Shown here in pieces: positions 15,376 to 23,810 of a stretch of 33,418 nt of DNA. The notes beneath the pieces were generated by a model. It was not told the DNA's origin. It saw only the letters and a list, made by a program, of their open reading frames with translations, and did not search any database. The position numbers were made by a program, and so were the translations under genes. How positions within the stretch are numbered: position 1 is the first letter of the stretch; each line of letters opens with the position of its first letter. This DNA is from Lachnospiraceae bacterium UBA1683. GTDB lineage: Bacteria > Bacillota > Clostridia > Lachnospirales > Lachnospiraceae. The DNA lies in the NCBI GenBank assembly GCA_002320245.1, contig DCKD01000009.1:1026-34443 (forward strand). The letters are read 5' to 3'.

Positions 15376-16251
15376 TCAATAATAATCTCTGTATTCACTT
15401 GGTGTCATATGTACTGAACGCTCAAATGCCCGGAGAAATGTCAAAGTATTTTTGAAACCTACCTGATTGGCGATAGAGTTGATAGATAGTTTTGAATAAG
15501 AAAGCAGCTCTTTGGATTTGTTGATTCGGTACTCGTTTACATACTGATGAACGGTGATACCCATCTGTTGTTTAAATATTTTGCAGAAATAATATTTGGA
15601 AAAGCCGATATTATTACAAATTGCGTCTATATTCAATTCCTTTTTATAATTTTCAGAAATATACTTTAACGCTGTGTTGACCACCGTTTCCTGTGCAGGC
15701 GTAAGCTCTTTTATTTTACTGACATCGTAGGAGATGTCATAGAGGGAAGTGAAAATACTGTGCAGCAGAAGGGACGTGTGGAGACACTTCCATGACTCGT
15801 TCTTATCTCTGGTATATTCCGGGACACAAAGAATCTGGTATAAATCCATAAATGAATCAAGAACCGGAACAAACGGGTTGCTTAGAATCACATTGTTCTG
15901 TGTCCGAATCAGATTATAAAACATTTTTGCGTGGCTTCCGCTGATGATAAAATAATAAAACCGCCATTCCTTTGTAACTCTGGTGAAGGAAAGCGTTGTG
16001 TTACATGCTGTGGTAATAACAGAATTTGGCTGAATGTATTGTGTGCTTTTATCTTTTGTGTACCGGACGGTCCCGTCAATTGAGTACAGCAATAAATAAT
16101 CGCGGTAACTGTTTTTCTGACCAAAAATTAACTTCCGTTCCTGACAATATCCACATTCCTTAACAATAAAAGGAAAGGATTCTGCGAGTGCAGTGGAAGG
16201 AAAACTTTGTGTGCCATAAGAATCTGGAAACTGTCGCTTTGGTGCGTGCAT
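15376..16251 (-). CDS. AraC-family transcriptional regulator
   Basis: A 291-residue regulator with an N-terminal cupin-like sensing domain and a C-terminal double helix-turn-helix (LNIDAICNNIGFSKYYFCKIF and SINSIANQVGFKNTLTFLRAF, ending MTPSEYRDYY). The start at 16251 follows GGAGGA (complement of TCCTCC at 16261-16266); the ATG at 16332 would bypass this site and overlap the promoter. It is transcribed away from the sugar ABC importer and is the obvious candidate to bind the direct repeats at 16395-16446. It probably senses the imported deoxysugar or a product. Confidence 0.88.
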   Translation of the reverse strand: MHAPKRQFPDSYGTQSFPSTALAESFPFIVKECGYCQERKLIFGQKNSYRDYLLLYSIDGTVRYTKDKSTQYIQPNSVITTACNTTLSFTRVTKEWRFYYFIISGSHAKMFYNLIRTQNNVILSNPFVPVLDSFMDLYQILCVPEYTRDKNESWKCLHTSLLLHSIFTSLYDISYDVSKIKELTPAQETVVNTALKYISENYKKELNIDAICNNIGFSKYYFCKIFKQQMGITVHQYVNEYRINKSKELLSYSKLSINSIANQVGFKNTLTFLRAFERSVHMTPSEYRDYY

Positions 16252-16279
16252 AAAATGATGTCCTCCGGAATGTCTGAAA

Positions 16280-16307
16280 ATAATATATAAAATCAGTTGA
16301 TTGTCAA
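16280..16307 (-). promoter_or_regulatory. Promoter of the AraC regulator
   Basis: On the minus strand TTGACA (16307-16302) and TATTAT (16285-16280) are 16 bases apart, 29 bases before the chosen start codon. An ATGTTA/TAACAT inverted repeat with a 10-base spacer lies further upstream at 16358-16379 and may be a regulatory site. Confidence 0.6.
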
Positions 16308-16394
16308 ATAAATAGTTATATAAACTGCACATATGCTTTCAAACAATGTGTAGGTAAATGTTATGAAATATTGTAACATATTCCGTAAAAAATG

Positions 16395-16446
16395 ACAAAT
16401 ATTGATAAAAAGACAATTTGTGATAGATAAAAAACAATTTATGATA
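16395..16446 (+). promoter_or_regulatory. Tandem direct repeats, likely AraC-type operator
   Basis: ACAATTTGTGATA (16413-16425) and ACAATTTATGATA (16434-16446) match at 12 of 13 positions with a 21-bp period, i.e. two helical turns on the same face. A weaker third copy, ACAAATATTGATA, is at 16395-16407 (10 of 13). The last copy abuts the proposed -35 at 16447. Direct repeats with this period next to -35 are typical of AraC-family activators. Confidence 0.65.
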
Positions 16447-16475
16447 TTGAATATTGGTATCAAACGCCCCATATT
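16447..16475 (+). promoter_or_regulatory. Promoter of the deoxysugar ABC importer
   Basis: TTGAAT (16447-16452), 17 bases, CATATT (16470-16475). The -10 is weak, as expected for an activator-dependent promoter, and the tandem AraC-type repeats end at the base before -35. The transcript start would be about 55 bases before the ATPase gene. Confidence 0.5.
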
Positions 16476-16537
16476 AGGTTCATAGACAAGCGGTCGCGGT
16501 GAAAATTAAATAGAGAAAAAGAGAAAGGGGAAAAAGA

Positions 16538-18043
16538 ATGAGCGAATATATCTTGGAATTGAAAGATGTTGTGAAAACATTCGGCGGTGTAACTGCATTG
16601 GATGGCGTGCACTTTCAGTTAAAGCAAGGCGAAATACATGCTCTTATGGGAGAAAACGGAGCCGGTAAATCTACGTTCATAAAAGTAATTACCGGGGTAC
16701 ATCAGCCTGACAGCGGACTGATGCTGCTTGAAAGGGAAAAGGTAACACTCCGCTCTACGGAGGATTCTGCAAAGTTAGGTATTGCTGCCATTTATCAGCA
16801 TGTGACGGCGTTTCCCGATTTGTCTGTTACAGAAAATATTTTTATGGGACAGGAAATTAAAACAAAACTTGGGCTGTACAATTGGAAATTAATGACCAAA
16901 CGAGCGAAAGAACTGATTGAACCATTGAGTAAGAACATTGATGTGTCAAAACCGATGAGCGCGCTTTCTGTTGCGCAGCAGCAGTTGGTTGAGATTGCGA
17001 AGGCGCTGTCAAGGGATGCGAGGATTCTGATTATGGATGAACCTACGGCATCACTTTCCAGAAAAGAATGTGAGGAGCTGTATCAGATTACAGAACGATT
17101 GAGGGATGAGGGCGTCTCCATCATCTTCATTACACATAAGTTTGAGGATATGTACCGCCTGGCAACAAGAGTTACCGTATTCCGTGATTCGAAATACATA
17201 GGAAGCTGGGATGTGGATAAGATTTCCAACCAAAAACTGATTGCAGCGATGGTAGGGCGTGAACTGACGCAGATGTATCCGCCAAAGAATGCAAAAATCG
17301 GTGAAACAGTATTAAAAGTTAACAATATTTCCAAAGAAGGTTATTTTAAGAATGTATCGTTCGATGTCAGAAAGGGTGAGATTCTTGCACTGACAGGTCT
17401 GGTAGGAGCCGGACGGACAGAAGTCTGCCAGAATATTTTCGGCATAATGACGCCGGACAGCGGTTCTTTCGAAGTGGAAGGAAAGAAAGTAAAGATTAAC
17501 AGTCCGATTGATGCTTTGAAACTGGGCATCGGATTACTTCCTGAGGACAGACAGGCACAGGGATTGGTTAATGAGCTTCCGATTTATCAAAACGTATCTT
17601 CTGCAGACATGGATAAGTTCATAAAAGCAGGAAAGATTGACGTGGAAGCAGAAGAGAACAAGGCAATTGAATTGTGCCAGAAGATTCAGTTGAAAGCGAA
17701 GGACATCAGCGCCCCGCCATCTTCCCTGTCAGGTGGTAACCAGCAGAAGGTCGTATTTGCAAAGCTGCTCAACTGTGATTTGAAGGTATTGATTCTGGAT
17801 GAGCCTACAAAGGGGATTGATGTAGGTGCAAAATATTCGATTTATGAGATTATGAATGAACTTACTGCAAATGGTTATGCGATTATCATGGTTTCCTCTG
17901 AAATGCCGGAGGTTCTTGGAATGGCGGACCGGATTGTTGTTATGAGAAACGGCCGTGTCGCCGGTCAGTTTGAGACACAGGGAACAACGCAGGAAATGAT
18001 TTTGGAAGCATCTTTAAAAAATGAGGAAGGGAAGGAGAGCTGA
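16538..18043 (+). CDS. Sugar ABC transporter ATP-binding protein (RbsA/RhaT-type)
   Basis: A 501-residue tandem ATPase of the CUT2 family that powers import of monosaccharides. In the first half Walker A is GENGAGKST (38-46), the signature region is LSVAQQQ (143-149), and Walker B is LIMDEPTAS. In the second half Walker A is degenerate (GLVGAGRTE), as is usual in this family, with LSGGNQQK and LILDEPTKG. The ribosome site is GAAAGGGGAAAAAG. It is the first gene of the importer operon; the two permeases follow at 2 bases and with a 1-base overlap. Confidence 0.93.
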   Translation: MSEYILELKDVVKTFGGVTALDGVHFQLKQGEIHALMGENGAGKSTFIKVITGVHQPDSGLMLLEREKVTLRSTEDSAKLGIAAIYQHVTAFPDLSVTENIFMGQEIKTKLGLYNWKLMTKRAKELIEPLSKNIDVSKPMSALSVAQQQLVEIAKALSRDARILIMDEPTASLSRKECEELYQITERLRDEGVSIIFITHKFEDMYRLATRVTVFRDSKYIGSWDVDKISNQKLIAAMVGRELTQMYPPKNAKIGETVLKVNNISKEGYFKNVSFDVRKGEILALTGLVGAGRTEVCQNIFGIMTPDSGSFEVEGKKVKINSPIDALKLGIGLLPEDRQAQGLVNELPIYQNVSSADMDKFIKAGKIDVEAEENKAIELCQKIQLKAKDISAPPSSLSGGNQQKVVFAKLLNCDLKVLILDEPTKGIDVGAKYSIYEIMNELTANGYAIIMVSSEMPEVLGMADRIVVMRNGRVAGQFETQGTTQEMILEASLKNEEGKES

Positions 18044-18045
18044 AA

Positions 18046-19050
18046 ATGGGAGTTAAGAATAAGATAACAGTTTCGAAAATAACCGAAAGCCGGAATTTTG
18101 GTCTGCTCCTTGGACTTGCGGTGCTGTTAATTTTGGCGGCGGTTATCACTCCGTCCATGTATTCATTGAATTCGATCCTGAATATGCTGCAGAATAATGC
18201 AGTATATGGACTGTTGGCAATTGGAGAAATGATGATTATTCTGACAGGAGGAATTGACATTTCCATCGGGGCGACACTTTCGCTGAGCGGAGTTGTCTGC
18301 TGCAGGCTGATGGCTGAGAACCCGGGGGTGCCGGGAGCCGTATGGGTTCTGCTGGCATTGGTGATTGGCGGAATCTGCGGAGCGTTTAATGGATTACTTG
18401 TTGGATATTTCAAGATGGTTCCGATGATTGCAACATTGGGTACAATGTATGCATTCCGTGGATTTTCATTTTTGTTCAGTGGCGGACAGTGGTGGTTCCC
18501 GCATCAGTTTATAGATAGTTATCTGGCATTTGCTACAAAGAGAATTCTTGGGATTCCCGCAATCTTATGGATTTTGATTGCTGTGTTTATTCTGGCGTTC
18601 CTGTTTCTTGGATATACGACAAGAGGACGCAGGATCTATGCAATTGGTACGAACCGTGAATCTTCACAGGTTGCAGGTATAAAAGAAGAAAAAGTTACAT
18701 TTCTTGCCATGGTGATTTGCGGGATGCTTGCCGGACTGTCAGGTATGCTTTATACAGCAAACTATGCTACTTGCAGTTACAGCATCGGCGACGCATATGA
18801 AATGACGGCGATTGCCATTTGTATTCTCGGCGGTGTAAGCATCACAGGAGGAAAAGGAAAAGTCGATGGAGTTGTAATCGGTTTTCTGATGATGGCAGTT
18901 ATTACATACTTTATCAGTCTTCTTCCGGGATTGAGTGTATGGTCCGATGCAATTCAGGGAGCCATTATCATTGCGGCTGTTGCATTGAACATATTTACAG
19001 AACGCTCTGCTGAGAAGAGGGCGCTGAAAGAAAGGGGTGCTTTAATCTAA
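18046..19050 (+). CDS. Sugar ABC transporter permease 1 (RbsC/RhaP-type)
   Basis: A 334-residue CUT2 permease with about 8-10 hydrophobic segments. The family signatures are present: LTGGIDISIGATLSLSGVV, GLLVGYFKMVPMIATLGTM, GRRIYAIGTNRESSQVAGI and AIAICILGGVSITGGKGKV. It pairs with permease 2 to form a heterodimeric channel. CUT2 importers with two different permease genes include the rhamnose (RhaP/RhaQ) and AI-2 (LsrC/LsrD) systems, in contrast to the single RbsC of ribose importers. Confidence 0.92.
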   Translation: MGVKNKITVSKITESRNFGLLLGLAVLLILAAVITPSMYSLNSILNMLQNNAVYGLLAIGEMMIILTGGIDISIGATLSLSGVVCCRLMAENPGVPGAVWVLLALVIGGICGAFNGLLVGYFKMVPMIATLGTMYAFRGFSFLFSGGQWWFPHQFIDSYLAFATKRILGIPAILWILIAVFILAFLFLGYTTRGRRIYAIGTNRESSQVAGIKEEKVTFLAMVICGMLAGLSGMLYTANYATCSYSIGDAYEMTAIAICILGGVSITGGKGKVDGVVIGFLMMAVITYFISLLPGLSVWSDAIQGAIIIAAVALNIFTERSAEKRALKERGALI

Positions 19051-20324
19051 TGAGTGGAGAAAAAAATTCAAATACAGCACCTGTGAGGGATTTGACGGTA
19101 AAACAGGGATTTAAGCTGTCAAAATTTTTGGTGAGCTGGGAAATGGTTTTGGTTTATATTCTGATTCTTATCAATATTGTGTTGATAGCAAGCAGGCCAA
19201 ACCTGTATTTTTCATCCGGAACAATTCAATCCATTATCCAGTCCGGTATGGATGTATGCCCGTTAGTATTGGGAATGATTCTGATATTGATGCTTGGGGA
19301 CATTGACGTATCGGTTGCGGCAAATATGATTTTTGCATCCATGGCAACTGGTTTATGCTGTCAGGCAGGACTTCCCGCATTGGCAGCAGTGATTATCGGT
19401 ATTCTTGCCGGAGCGGCGTGCGGTATGTTTAACGGAGTCTGTGTGGCGTATATTGGGATGCCGGCAGTTATCGTTACCATTGCAACCTCCATGCTGTTTA
19501 GGGGGATTGTAAAAATTGTATTGGACGTCAATGTTTTGAAACAGTTTCCGGGTTTCTATACGGCGATTGCATGGACAAACATTGCGGAAATTCCACTTTC
19601 CCTGATTTTATTTCTGATTATGGGAGCGGGATTTGTATTCCTTCTCCAGAAGTCAAAGTTCGGAAGAAAACTGTATATCATCGGTAACAATCCGACATGT
19701 GCAGAGTATTCAGGCATTGATGTGAAGAAGACCAAATTACTTGTGTTTGTTATCATGGGCGCTATGTGTGGGGTTGCTTCCATTTTCTTTGTTGGAAGAA
19801 TGGGCGGCAGCGTATCTTCCACAATGGGTACGGGGTATGAAATGACAGCGATTGCAATTTGCGTATTAGGCGGAGTATCCACAAATGGTGGGAAAGGCAA
19901 GGTATATGGACCGATTATTGCAACACTGATTATGGCATTCCTTACCTATACACTTGGACTGTTGGAGGTAGATGCCAACACCAGAAAGATTGTAACGGGA
20001 TTTATCCTGATTATTGCGGTACTGATTCCAAATGTAAATAAGCAGTTGCTGGCAAACCTGAAACTGAAATTTATTTACAAAGGAAATAAGAACGCAGAGG
20101 CATTGAATAACAGGACTCTTGAGGAAGTTAAGGCTCTGAAAAATACAATTGCAGAGACGAGAAAAGATACATCCCTGAGCGAGCCTGATAAGGGTGTGAA
20201 GATTAAAAAGTGTGAAGATAAAATTGCATCTCTTCAGAAAAAATGTAAGGAGCAGACAGCAGCGCTTCTTAAGGAGCAGAGAGAAGACGAAAGAAAAGCA
20301 AAGGAGCGCTTTGCTGTAAAATAA
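19050..20324 (+). CDS. Sugar ABC transporter permease 2 with charged C-terminal tail
   Basis: A 424-residue CUT2 permease. The membrane part (to about residue 327) carries LGDIDVSVAANMIFASM, GMPAVIVTIATSMLFRG, GRKLYIIGNNPTCAEYSGI and AIAICVLGGVSTNGGKGKV. It is followed by about 97 hydrophilic residues, rich in Lys and Glu and predicted by eye to form a cytoplasmic coiled coil (segments TLEEVKALKNTIAETRK and CEDKIASLQKKCKEQTAALL). Typical family members are 320-350 residues and lack this tail, which might contact the ATPase or another cytoplasmic partner. The start overlaps the stop of permease 1 by one base. Confidence 0.9.
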   Translation: MSGEKNSNTAPVRDLTVKQGFKLSKFLVSWEMVLVYILILINIVLIASRPNLYFSSGTIQSIIQSGMDVCPLVLGMILILMLGDIDVSVAANMIFASMATGLCCQAGLPALAAVIIGILAGAACGMFNGVCVAYIGMPAVIVTIATSMLFRGIVKIVLDVNVLKQFPGFYTAIAWTNIAEIPLSLILFLIMGAGFVFLLQKSKFGRKLYIIGNNPTCAEYSGIDVKKTKLLVFVIMGAMCGVASIFFVGRMGGSVSSTMGTGYEMTAIAICVLGGVSTNGGKGKVYGPIIATLIMAFLTYTLGLLEVDANTRKIVTGFILIIAVLIPNVNKQLLANLKLKFIYKGNKNAEALNNRTLEEVKALKNTIAETRKDTSLSEPDKGVKIKKCEDKIASLQKKCKEQTAALLKEQREDERKAKERFAVK

Positions 20325-20388
20325 TTCCATAACTGCGATATAGACAGTGCAGGGAACTGTTTATAATAGAAAAAGGAGGAACAAAGCT

Positions 20389-21567
20389 ATGAAAAATTGG
20401 AAACGACTGGTTGCATTGGGAATGAGCACAATGATGCTTGCATCATTGGCAGGATGCAGCACCACAAAGACAGAAGGAACGGCAGACGGTGGAACGGCGA
20501 AGACAGAAGGAACCTCTGGCGGGGAATCTCTGGAAGGAACACATGTATTTATGTTCAAATCCACAGGAAACTCTTTCGGAGACCTGATGTATGAAGGTTT
20601 CGCAGAGTATCTTGAAGGAAAAGGCGAGAAGACAGCTTACAAGAGCCCTGCTGAGACGACGGTAGCAGCACAGGTTCAGATGCTGGATGAGCTGATTACA
20701 CAGAAAGTTGCTTCTATTACTATTTCTACGAATGGTGATGCGGGTTATGACGAAGTATTCAAAAAAGCGCAGGAAGCCGGAATACCAATCGTATCTGTCG
20801 ACTCGGAGGCAAACCCGGACTACCGTGTCTGCCACGTAAATCAGGCAGAGACTGCGGATATTGGCTCCTATCTGGTAGAGGCAGCGGTTTTGATTACACT
20901 TGGCGTTGACTATCCGGGTGACGGAAAAATGGAAGACACGGTTAAGACAGAGCTTGGAAAATATTCAGGCGATGAAATCAAATTAGGCGTCCTTTCAGCA
21001 TCTATTGATACACCGGTACAGAATTCCTGGATTGCAGCTATGGAAGATGAGCTTTCCAAAGATTTCTATGCAGGAAAAGTAAGTGCAGAACTTGATAAGA
21101 AATATGGAAACGATGATCTTACAGAGTCTACAACACAGGCACAGGCATTCATTGCAGAGAACTCAGTAGATTGTATCATTTCTCCTACAACAGTAGGTAT
21201 CGCGGCAGCCGGACAGGCGCTGAAATCTGCGAACAGTGAAATCAAACTGACAGGTCTTGGGCTTCCTTCAGAGATGCAGTCCTTCATGCCTGCAACAGCA
21301 GATGATGACGCATTCGAATCTGTATGCCCGTACATGATGCTGTGGGATGTTATCCATCTTGGGGCAGTTGCCGGTGGGGCTACATATGCAGCAGTCAACG
21401 ATGGATTTGACGGGAAAGTCGGCTCTGCATTTGAAATGGATGCATTCCGTGATTACGATGCTGAGACATTCGAAGCATACCAGAGCGGCGATGGCACAGC
21501 AGTACTTGCCGGAGCCCCATACATCTTCTATAAAGATAATATGGAAGAGTGGGTTGATGTACTGTAA
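20389..21567 (+). CDS. Sugar-binding lipoprotein of the CUT2 importer (RhaS/LsrB-like)
   Basis: A 392-residue periplasmic-binding-protein-like lipoprotein. The signal peptide ends in lipobox LAGC (Cys23), so it is membrane anchored, and a Thr/Gly/Glu linker follows. The type I binding fold shows ITISTNGDAGYDEVFKKA, GIPIVSVDSEANPD and LTGLGLPSEMQSFM, resembling rhamnose (RhaS) and AI-2 (LsrB) binding proteins more than ribose ones. The start at 20389 follows AAAAGGAGGAACAAAG; an in-frame ATG 14 codons upstream has no such site. The ligand is probably L-rhamnose, L-fucose or a related deoxysugar. AI-2 remains possible. Confidence 0.87.
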   Translation: MKNWKRLVALGMSTMMLASLAGCSTTKTEGTADGGTAKTEGTSGGESLEGTHVFMFKSTGNSFGDLMYEGFAEYLEGKGEKTAYKSPAETTVAAQVQMLDELITQKVASITISTNGDAGYDEVFKKAQEAGIPIVSVDSEANPDYRVCHVNQAETADIGSYLVEAAVLITLGVDYPGDGKMEDTVKTELGKYSGDEIKLGVLSASIDTPVQNSWIAAMEDELSKDFYAGKVSAELDKKYGNDDLTESTTQAQAFIAENSVDCIISPTTVGIAAAGQALKSANSEIKLTGLGLPSEMQSFMPATADDDAFESVCPYMMLWDVIHLGAVAGGATYAAVNDGFDGKVGSAFEMDAFRDYDAETFEAYQSGDGTAVLAGAPYIFYKDNMEEWVDVL

Positions 21568-21612
21568 GATTCGAATCGGGATAAACAGCGATACCATAAA
21601 AAATAATTTGTA

Positions 21613-21641
21613 TTGACATTTGCCAGACGGCAGGGTACACT
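21613..21641 (+). promoter_or_regulatory. Promoter of the NiCo riboswitch leader
   Basis: TTGACA (21613-21618), 17 bases, TACACT (21636-21641). A TATAAT at 21666-21671 with a poor -35 is an alternative that would start transcription close to the aptamer. Confidence 0.5.
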
Positions 21642-21682
21642 ATCACTAATACTCTTTGCACTGCATATAATCTACAGTACAA

Positions 21683-21768
21683 ACTGAGCAGGCGATGGAT
21701 GACCATGGGGCCGGGCCGCACACTGCGGCAGCAGATGAAGTGGAAGACAAGAACATCTGTGGGACAGT
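21683..21768 (+). ncRNA. NiCo (czcD) riboswitch aptamer
   Basis: The segment matches the NiCo (cobalt/nickel-sensing) riboswitch architecture: a four-stem junction closed by P1 ACTG/CAGT, with P2 ATGG/CCAT (21695-21706), P3 GCCGC/GCGGC (21715-21729) and P4 CAGATG/CATCTG (21732-21759). The conserved junction strands GAGCAGGC, GGGCCGGGC, GGCAGCAGATG and TGTGGGACAGT are all present, as I recall them from the Clostridium scindens aptamer. It lies in the leader of a cation diffusion facilitator gene, the standard context. Binding of Co2+ or Ni2+ should stabilise the aptamer and prevent the downstream terminator. A long frame crossing this region is not coding. Confidence 0.9.
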
Positions 21769-21798
21769 AGTTTACTTATTGTTCCGCAGGTGTTTTTT
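21754..21798 (+). terminator. Riboswitch-controlled intrinsic terminator
   Basis: Bases 21754-21767 (CATCTGTGGGACAG) can pair with 21779-21792 (TTGTTCCGCAGGTG) through 14 pairs including G-U, followed by six T. The 5' arm is the 3' strand of aptamer P4 and P1, so terminator and aptamer exclude each other. This predicts metal-induced read-through into the exporter gene. Confidence 0.85.
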
Positions 21799-21811
21799 AT
21801 TTACAGAGCAA

Positions 21812-21850
21812 GGGGGGACAGTCCCCAGAGCAAAGGGGACTGTCCCTTTT
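21812..21850 (+). repeat. GGGACAGTCCCC-type palindromic hairpin
   Basis: A perfect 12-bp inverted repeat (GGGACAGTCCCC / GGGGACTGTCCC) with an 8-base loop is extended by G-U pairs and followed by TTTT. The GGGGACTGTCCC motif resembles dispersed REP-like intergenic repeats, which is recall and not a search result. It could also be a second terminator between riboswitch and exporter. Confidence 0.65.
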
Positions 21851-21892
21851 GAAGTTCCTCTTGAAGTTCCCTTTGAAGTCCTCTTTGAAAAA
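21849..21892 (+). repeat. 12-bp tandem repeat
   Basis: Three 12-base units, TTGAAGTTCCTC, TTGAAGTTCCCT and TTGAAGTCCTCT, are followed by a partial fourth beginning TTGAA. They lie directly after the palindrome and before the exporter's ribosome site. The length could vary between strains by slippage. Confidence 0.7.
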
Positions 21893-21946
21893 CATTCGGA
21901 AATGCAGGCACTACGAGAAATTCTTATATTAATTGGAGGGAATGTT

Positions 21947-22882
21947 ATGAAACAAGACAATCAATCTAAAGAACGGGCCGGCGCTGAAAATCAGGAAAAG
22001 AAGATTGCAATGGAGGTGTCGGTGGTTACGGTGGTAATCAATCTCTTATTGTCTGTACTGAAACTGGCAGCAGGGATTCTTGCACATTCAGGGGCGATGA
22101 TTTCGGATGCGGTGCACTCGGCATCCGATGTCTTCAGTACGTTTGTCGTAATGATTGGCGTGGCATTGTCAGGGAGAAAGTCGGATAGGGACCACCCATA
22201 CGGGCATGAACGTTTTGAATGTGTGGTTTCAATTATCCTGGCGATGCTGCTGGCTGCGACGGGACTTGGAATAGGATACAGCGGGATAGAGACCATTATG
22301 GGAGATTCAGGACCGATTCAGGTTCCGGGAAAGCTTGCCCTTGCGGCGGCAGTAGTTTCAATTGTGATAAAAGAGTGGATGTACTGGTATACCCGTGCGG
22401 CGGCGAAAAAAATCAAATCCGGGGCGCTGATGGCGGACGCGTGGCATCACCGTTCGGACGCGCTGTCCTCTGTCGGAGCATTTATGGGAATTTTCGGAGC
22501 GATGATGGGATTTCCGGTGTTGGATCCGGCTGCCAGTGTAATCATCTGTGTATTTATTGAAAAAGTGGCATTTGATATTTTTAAAGATGCGGTCGATAAG
22601 ATGATTGACAAATCCGGTCCGGAGGAACTGACAGCACAGCTTCGGGAAGTTATCAGCAGACAGCAGGGCGTGGAGGGGATTGACGATATCAAAACAAGAA
22701 TGTTTGCGGCAAAGCTCTTTGTCGATGTGGAGATTGCTGCCGATGGGAATCTTACACTGACAGAAGCCCATCGGATTGCAGAACATGTACACAGCGTCGT
22801 GGAGCAGGATTTCCCGGAGGTAAAACATTGTATGGTACATGTCAATCCGGCAAAGGAAGAGGAGGTTCAGAGAATTCCATAA
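21947..22882 (+). CDS. Cation diffusion facilitator (Co/Ni/Zn/Fe efflux)
   Basis: A 311-residue CDF transporter with about six membrane segments and a C-terminal cytoplasmic metal-binding domain. The metal sites are visible as MISDAVHSASD and ADAWHHRSDALSS (HxxxD in helices 2 and 5); DHPYGHERFE between them is typical of the family. The start at 21947 follows TTGGAGGGAATG; the longer frame upstream would translate the riboswitch and terminator. The NiCo riboswitch in the leader implies that cobalt or nickel efflux is the induced function. Confidence 0.9.
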   Translation: MKQDNQSKERAGAENQEKKIAMEVSVVTVVINLLLSVLKLAAGILAHSGAMISDAVHSASDVFSTFVVMIGVALSGRKSDRDHPYGHERFECVVSIILAMLLAATGLGIGYSGIETIMGDSGPIQVPGKLALAAAVVSIVIKEWMYWYTRAAAKKIKSGALMADAWHHRSDALSSVGAFMGIFGAMMGFPVLDPAASVIICVFIEKVAFDIFKDAVDKMIDKSGPEELTAQLREVISRQQGVEGIDDIKTRMFAAKLFVDVEIAADGNLTLTEAHRIAEHVHSVVEQDFPEVKHCMVHVNPAKEEEVQRIP

Positions 22883-23175
22883 TAGAAGGACTGCGCAGGT
22901 TTCCTTTTCAGGCGGTCACGCAGGAAAAACGGATGGCTGGTAAATACCAAGGAAACATAAAAATGTGAATGGATTTGAGGCTTCCCTGGTGAAAGAATGG
23001 AAACGATGTTGTAAAAAGCAACAAAAAAGAGTCGTAAATCTGCAAATAATTGGTTAATCTGTTTCTGCTATGAGTGCTATAATACACATGTAACAGGAAA
23101 ACATACTTAACACACCTCTTTGGAAAGCAAAGTTGAAGGATGCTAAGCGATTCAGATTTTTGGAGGAAAAGATAA
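22883..23175 (+). promoter_or_regulatory. Leader and promoter of the bL25 gene
   Basis: This gap of about 290 bases has no gene. An extended -10, TGCTATAAT, is at 23075-23083 with a poor -35 (TTAATC, 18-base spacing), giving a leader of roughly 85 bases before the bL25 start. The ribosome site TGGAGGAAAAG is at 23160-23170. The first half shows no clear terminator for the exporter gene. Confidence 0.5.
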
Positions 23176-23763
23176 ATGAATACTTTAAAAGCTGAAAAGA
23201 GAAGCATGGACATCAAAGCAAAAAAATTAAGGAGAGAAGGATTTGTTACCGGAAATGTATTTGGTAGAGAGATGAAAGAATCCATTCCGGTTAAAATGGA
23301 CAAATCCGAGGTAGACCGTCTGCTGAAGACCAGCAGCAAGGGCAGTAAGATTCTGCTGAATCTGGATGGTAAAGATATCAGCGTTTTGATTAAGGACGTA
23401 GCGTATAATCCATTGGCAGGCAGAGTCGATGAGATAGATTTTCAGGCGCTGGTAAGTAATGAGAAGGTTCACTCTGTTGCAGAGATACAATTGGTAAACC
23501 ATGAGAAAGTTGCAAGCGGAATTGTAGAGCAGTTGTTGGAGGAAATTTCTTATAGAGCACTTCCGGCAGCATTGGTTGAAAAGGTTCTGGTTGATATCGG
23601 GGATATGAAACCGGGCGATACAATTAGGGTCAGGGATTTGGATATTGCAAAAGACACAGATGTAGATTTGCAGACGGATTTGGAGGCAACGGTTGTTACG
23701 GTTACGGAAGTACACGGTGTTGTGGAAACCGATACGGAAGCTGGGGAAACAACTGCGGAGTAA
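23176..23763 (+). CDS. rplY: Ribosomal protein bL25 (Ctc-type)
   Basis: A 195-residue long-form bL25 (Ctc/TL5). The N-terminal 5S rRNA-binding domain (about 1-90) includes LRREGFVTGNVFG and ISVLIKDVAYNPLAGRVDEIDF. The C-terminal beta domain (about 95-182) has SYRALPAALVEKVLVDIGDM and KPGDTIRVRDL. The tail is acidic and Thr-rich. It binds 5S rRNA in the large subunit, and Ctc forms are general-stress induced in Bacillus. It is a housekeeping gene between two accessory clusters. Confidence 0.92.
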   Translation: MNTLKAEKRSMDIKAKKLRREGFVTGNVFGREMKESIPVKMDKSEVDRLLKTSSKGSKILLNLDGKDISVLIKDVAYNPLAGRVDEIDFQALVSNEKVHSVAEIQLVNHEKVASGIVEQLLEEISYRALPAALVEKVLVDIGDMKPGDTIRVRDLDIAKDTDVDLQTDLEATVVTVTEVHGVVETDTEAGETTAE

Positions 23764-23810
23764 TGACTGTACGCAGAGCTGGAGAAGAAAACTTAAGTGC
23801 TCAAAAATGG

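Noticed and set aside
20325..20388. Separate promoter (TAGACA...TATAAT) before the sugar-binding lipoprotein
   Set aside because: Spacing is only 15 bases and the -35 is poor. Read-through from the permease genes is sufficient, so it is not listed as a feature.
21695..21946. N-terminal extension of the cation exporter by 84 codons
   Set aside because: It would translate the NiCo aptamer, its terminator, the palindrome and the tandem repeat. A good ribosome site precedes the ATG at 21947, where family similarity begins.
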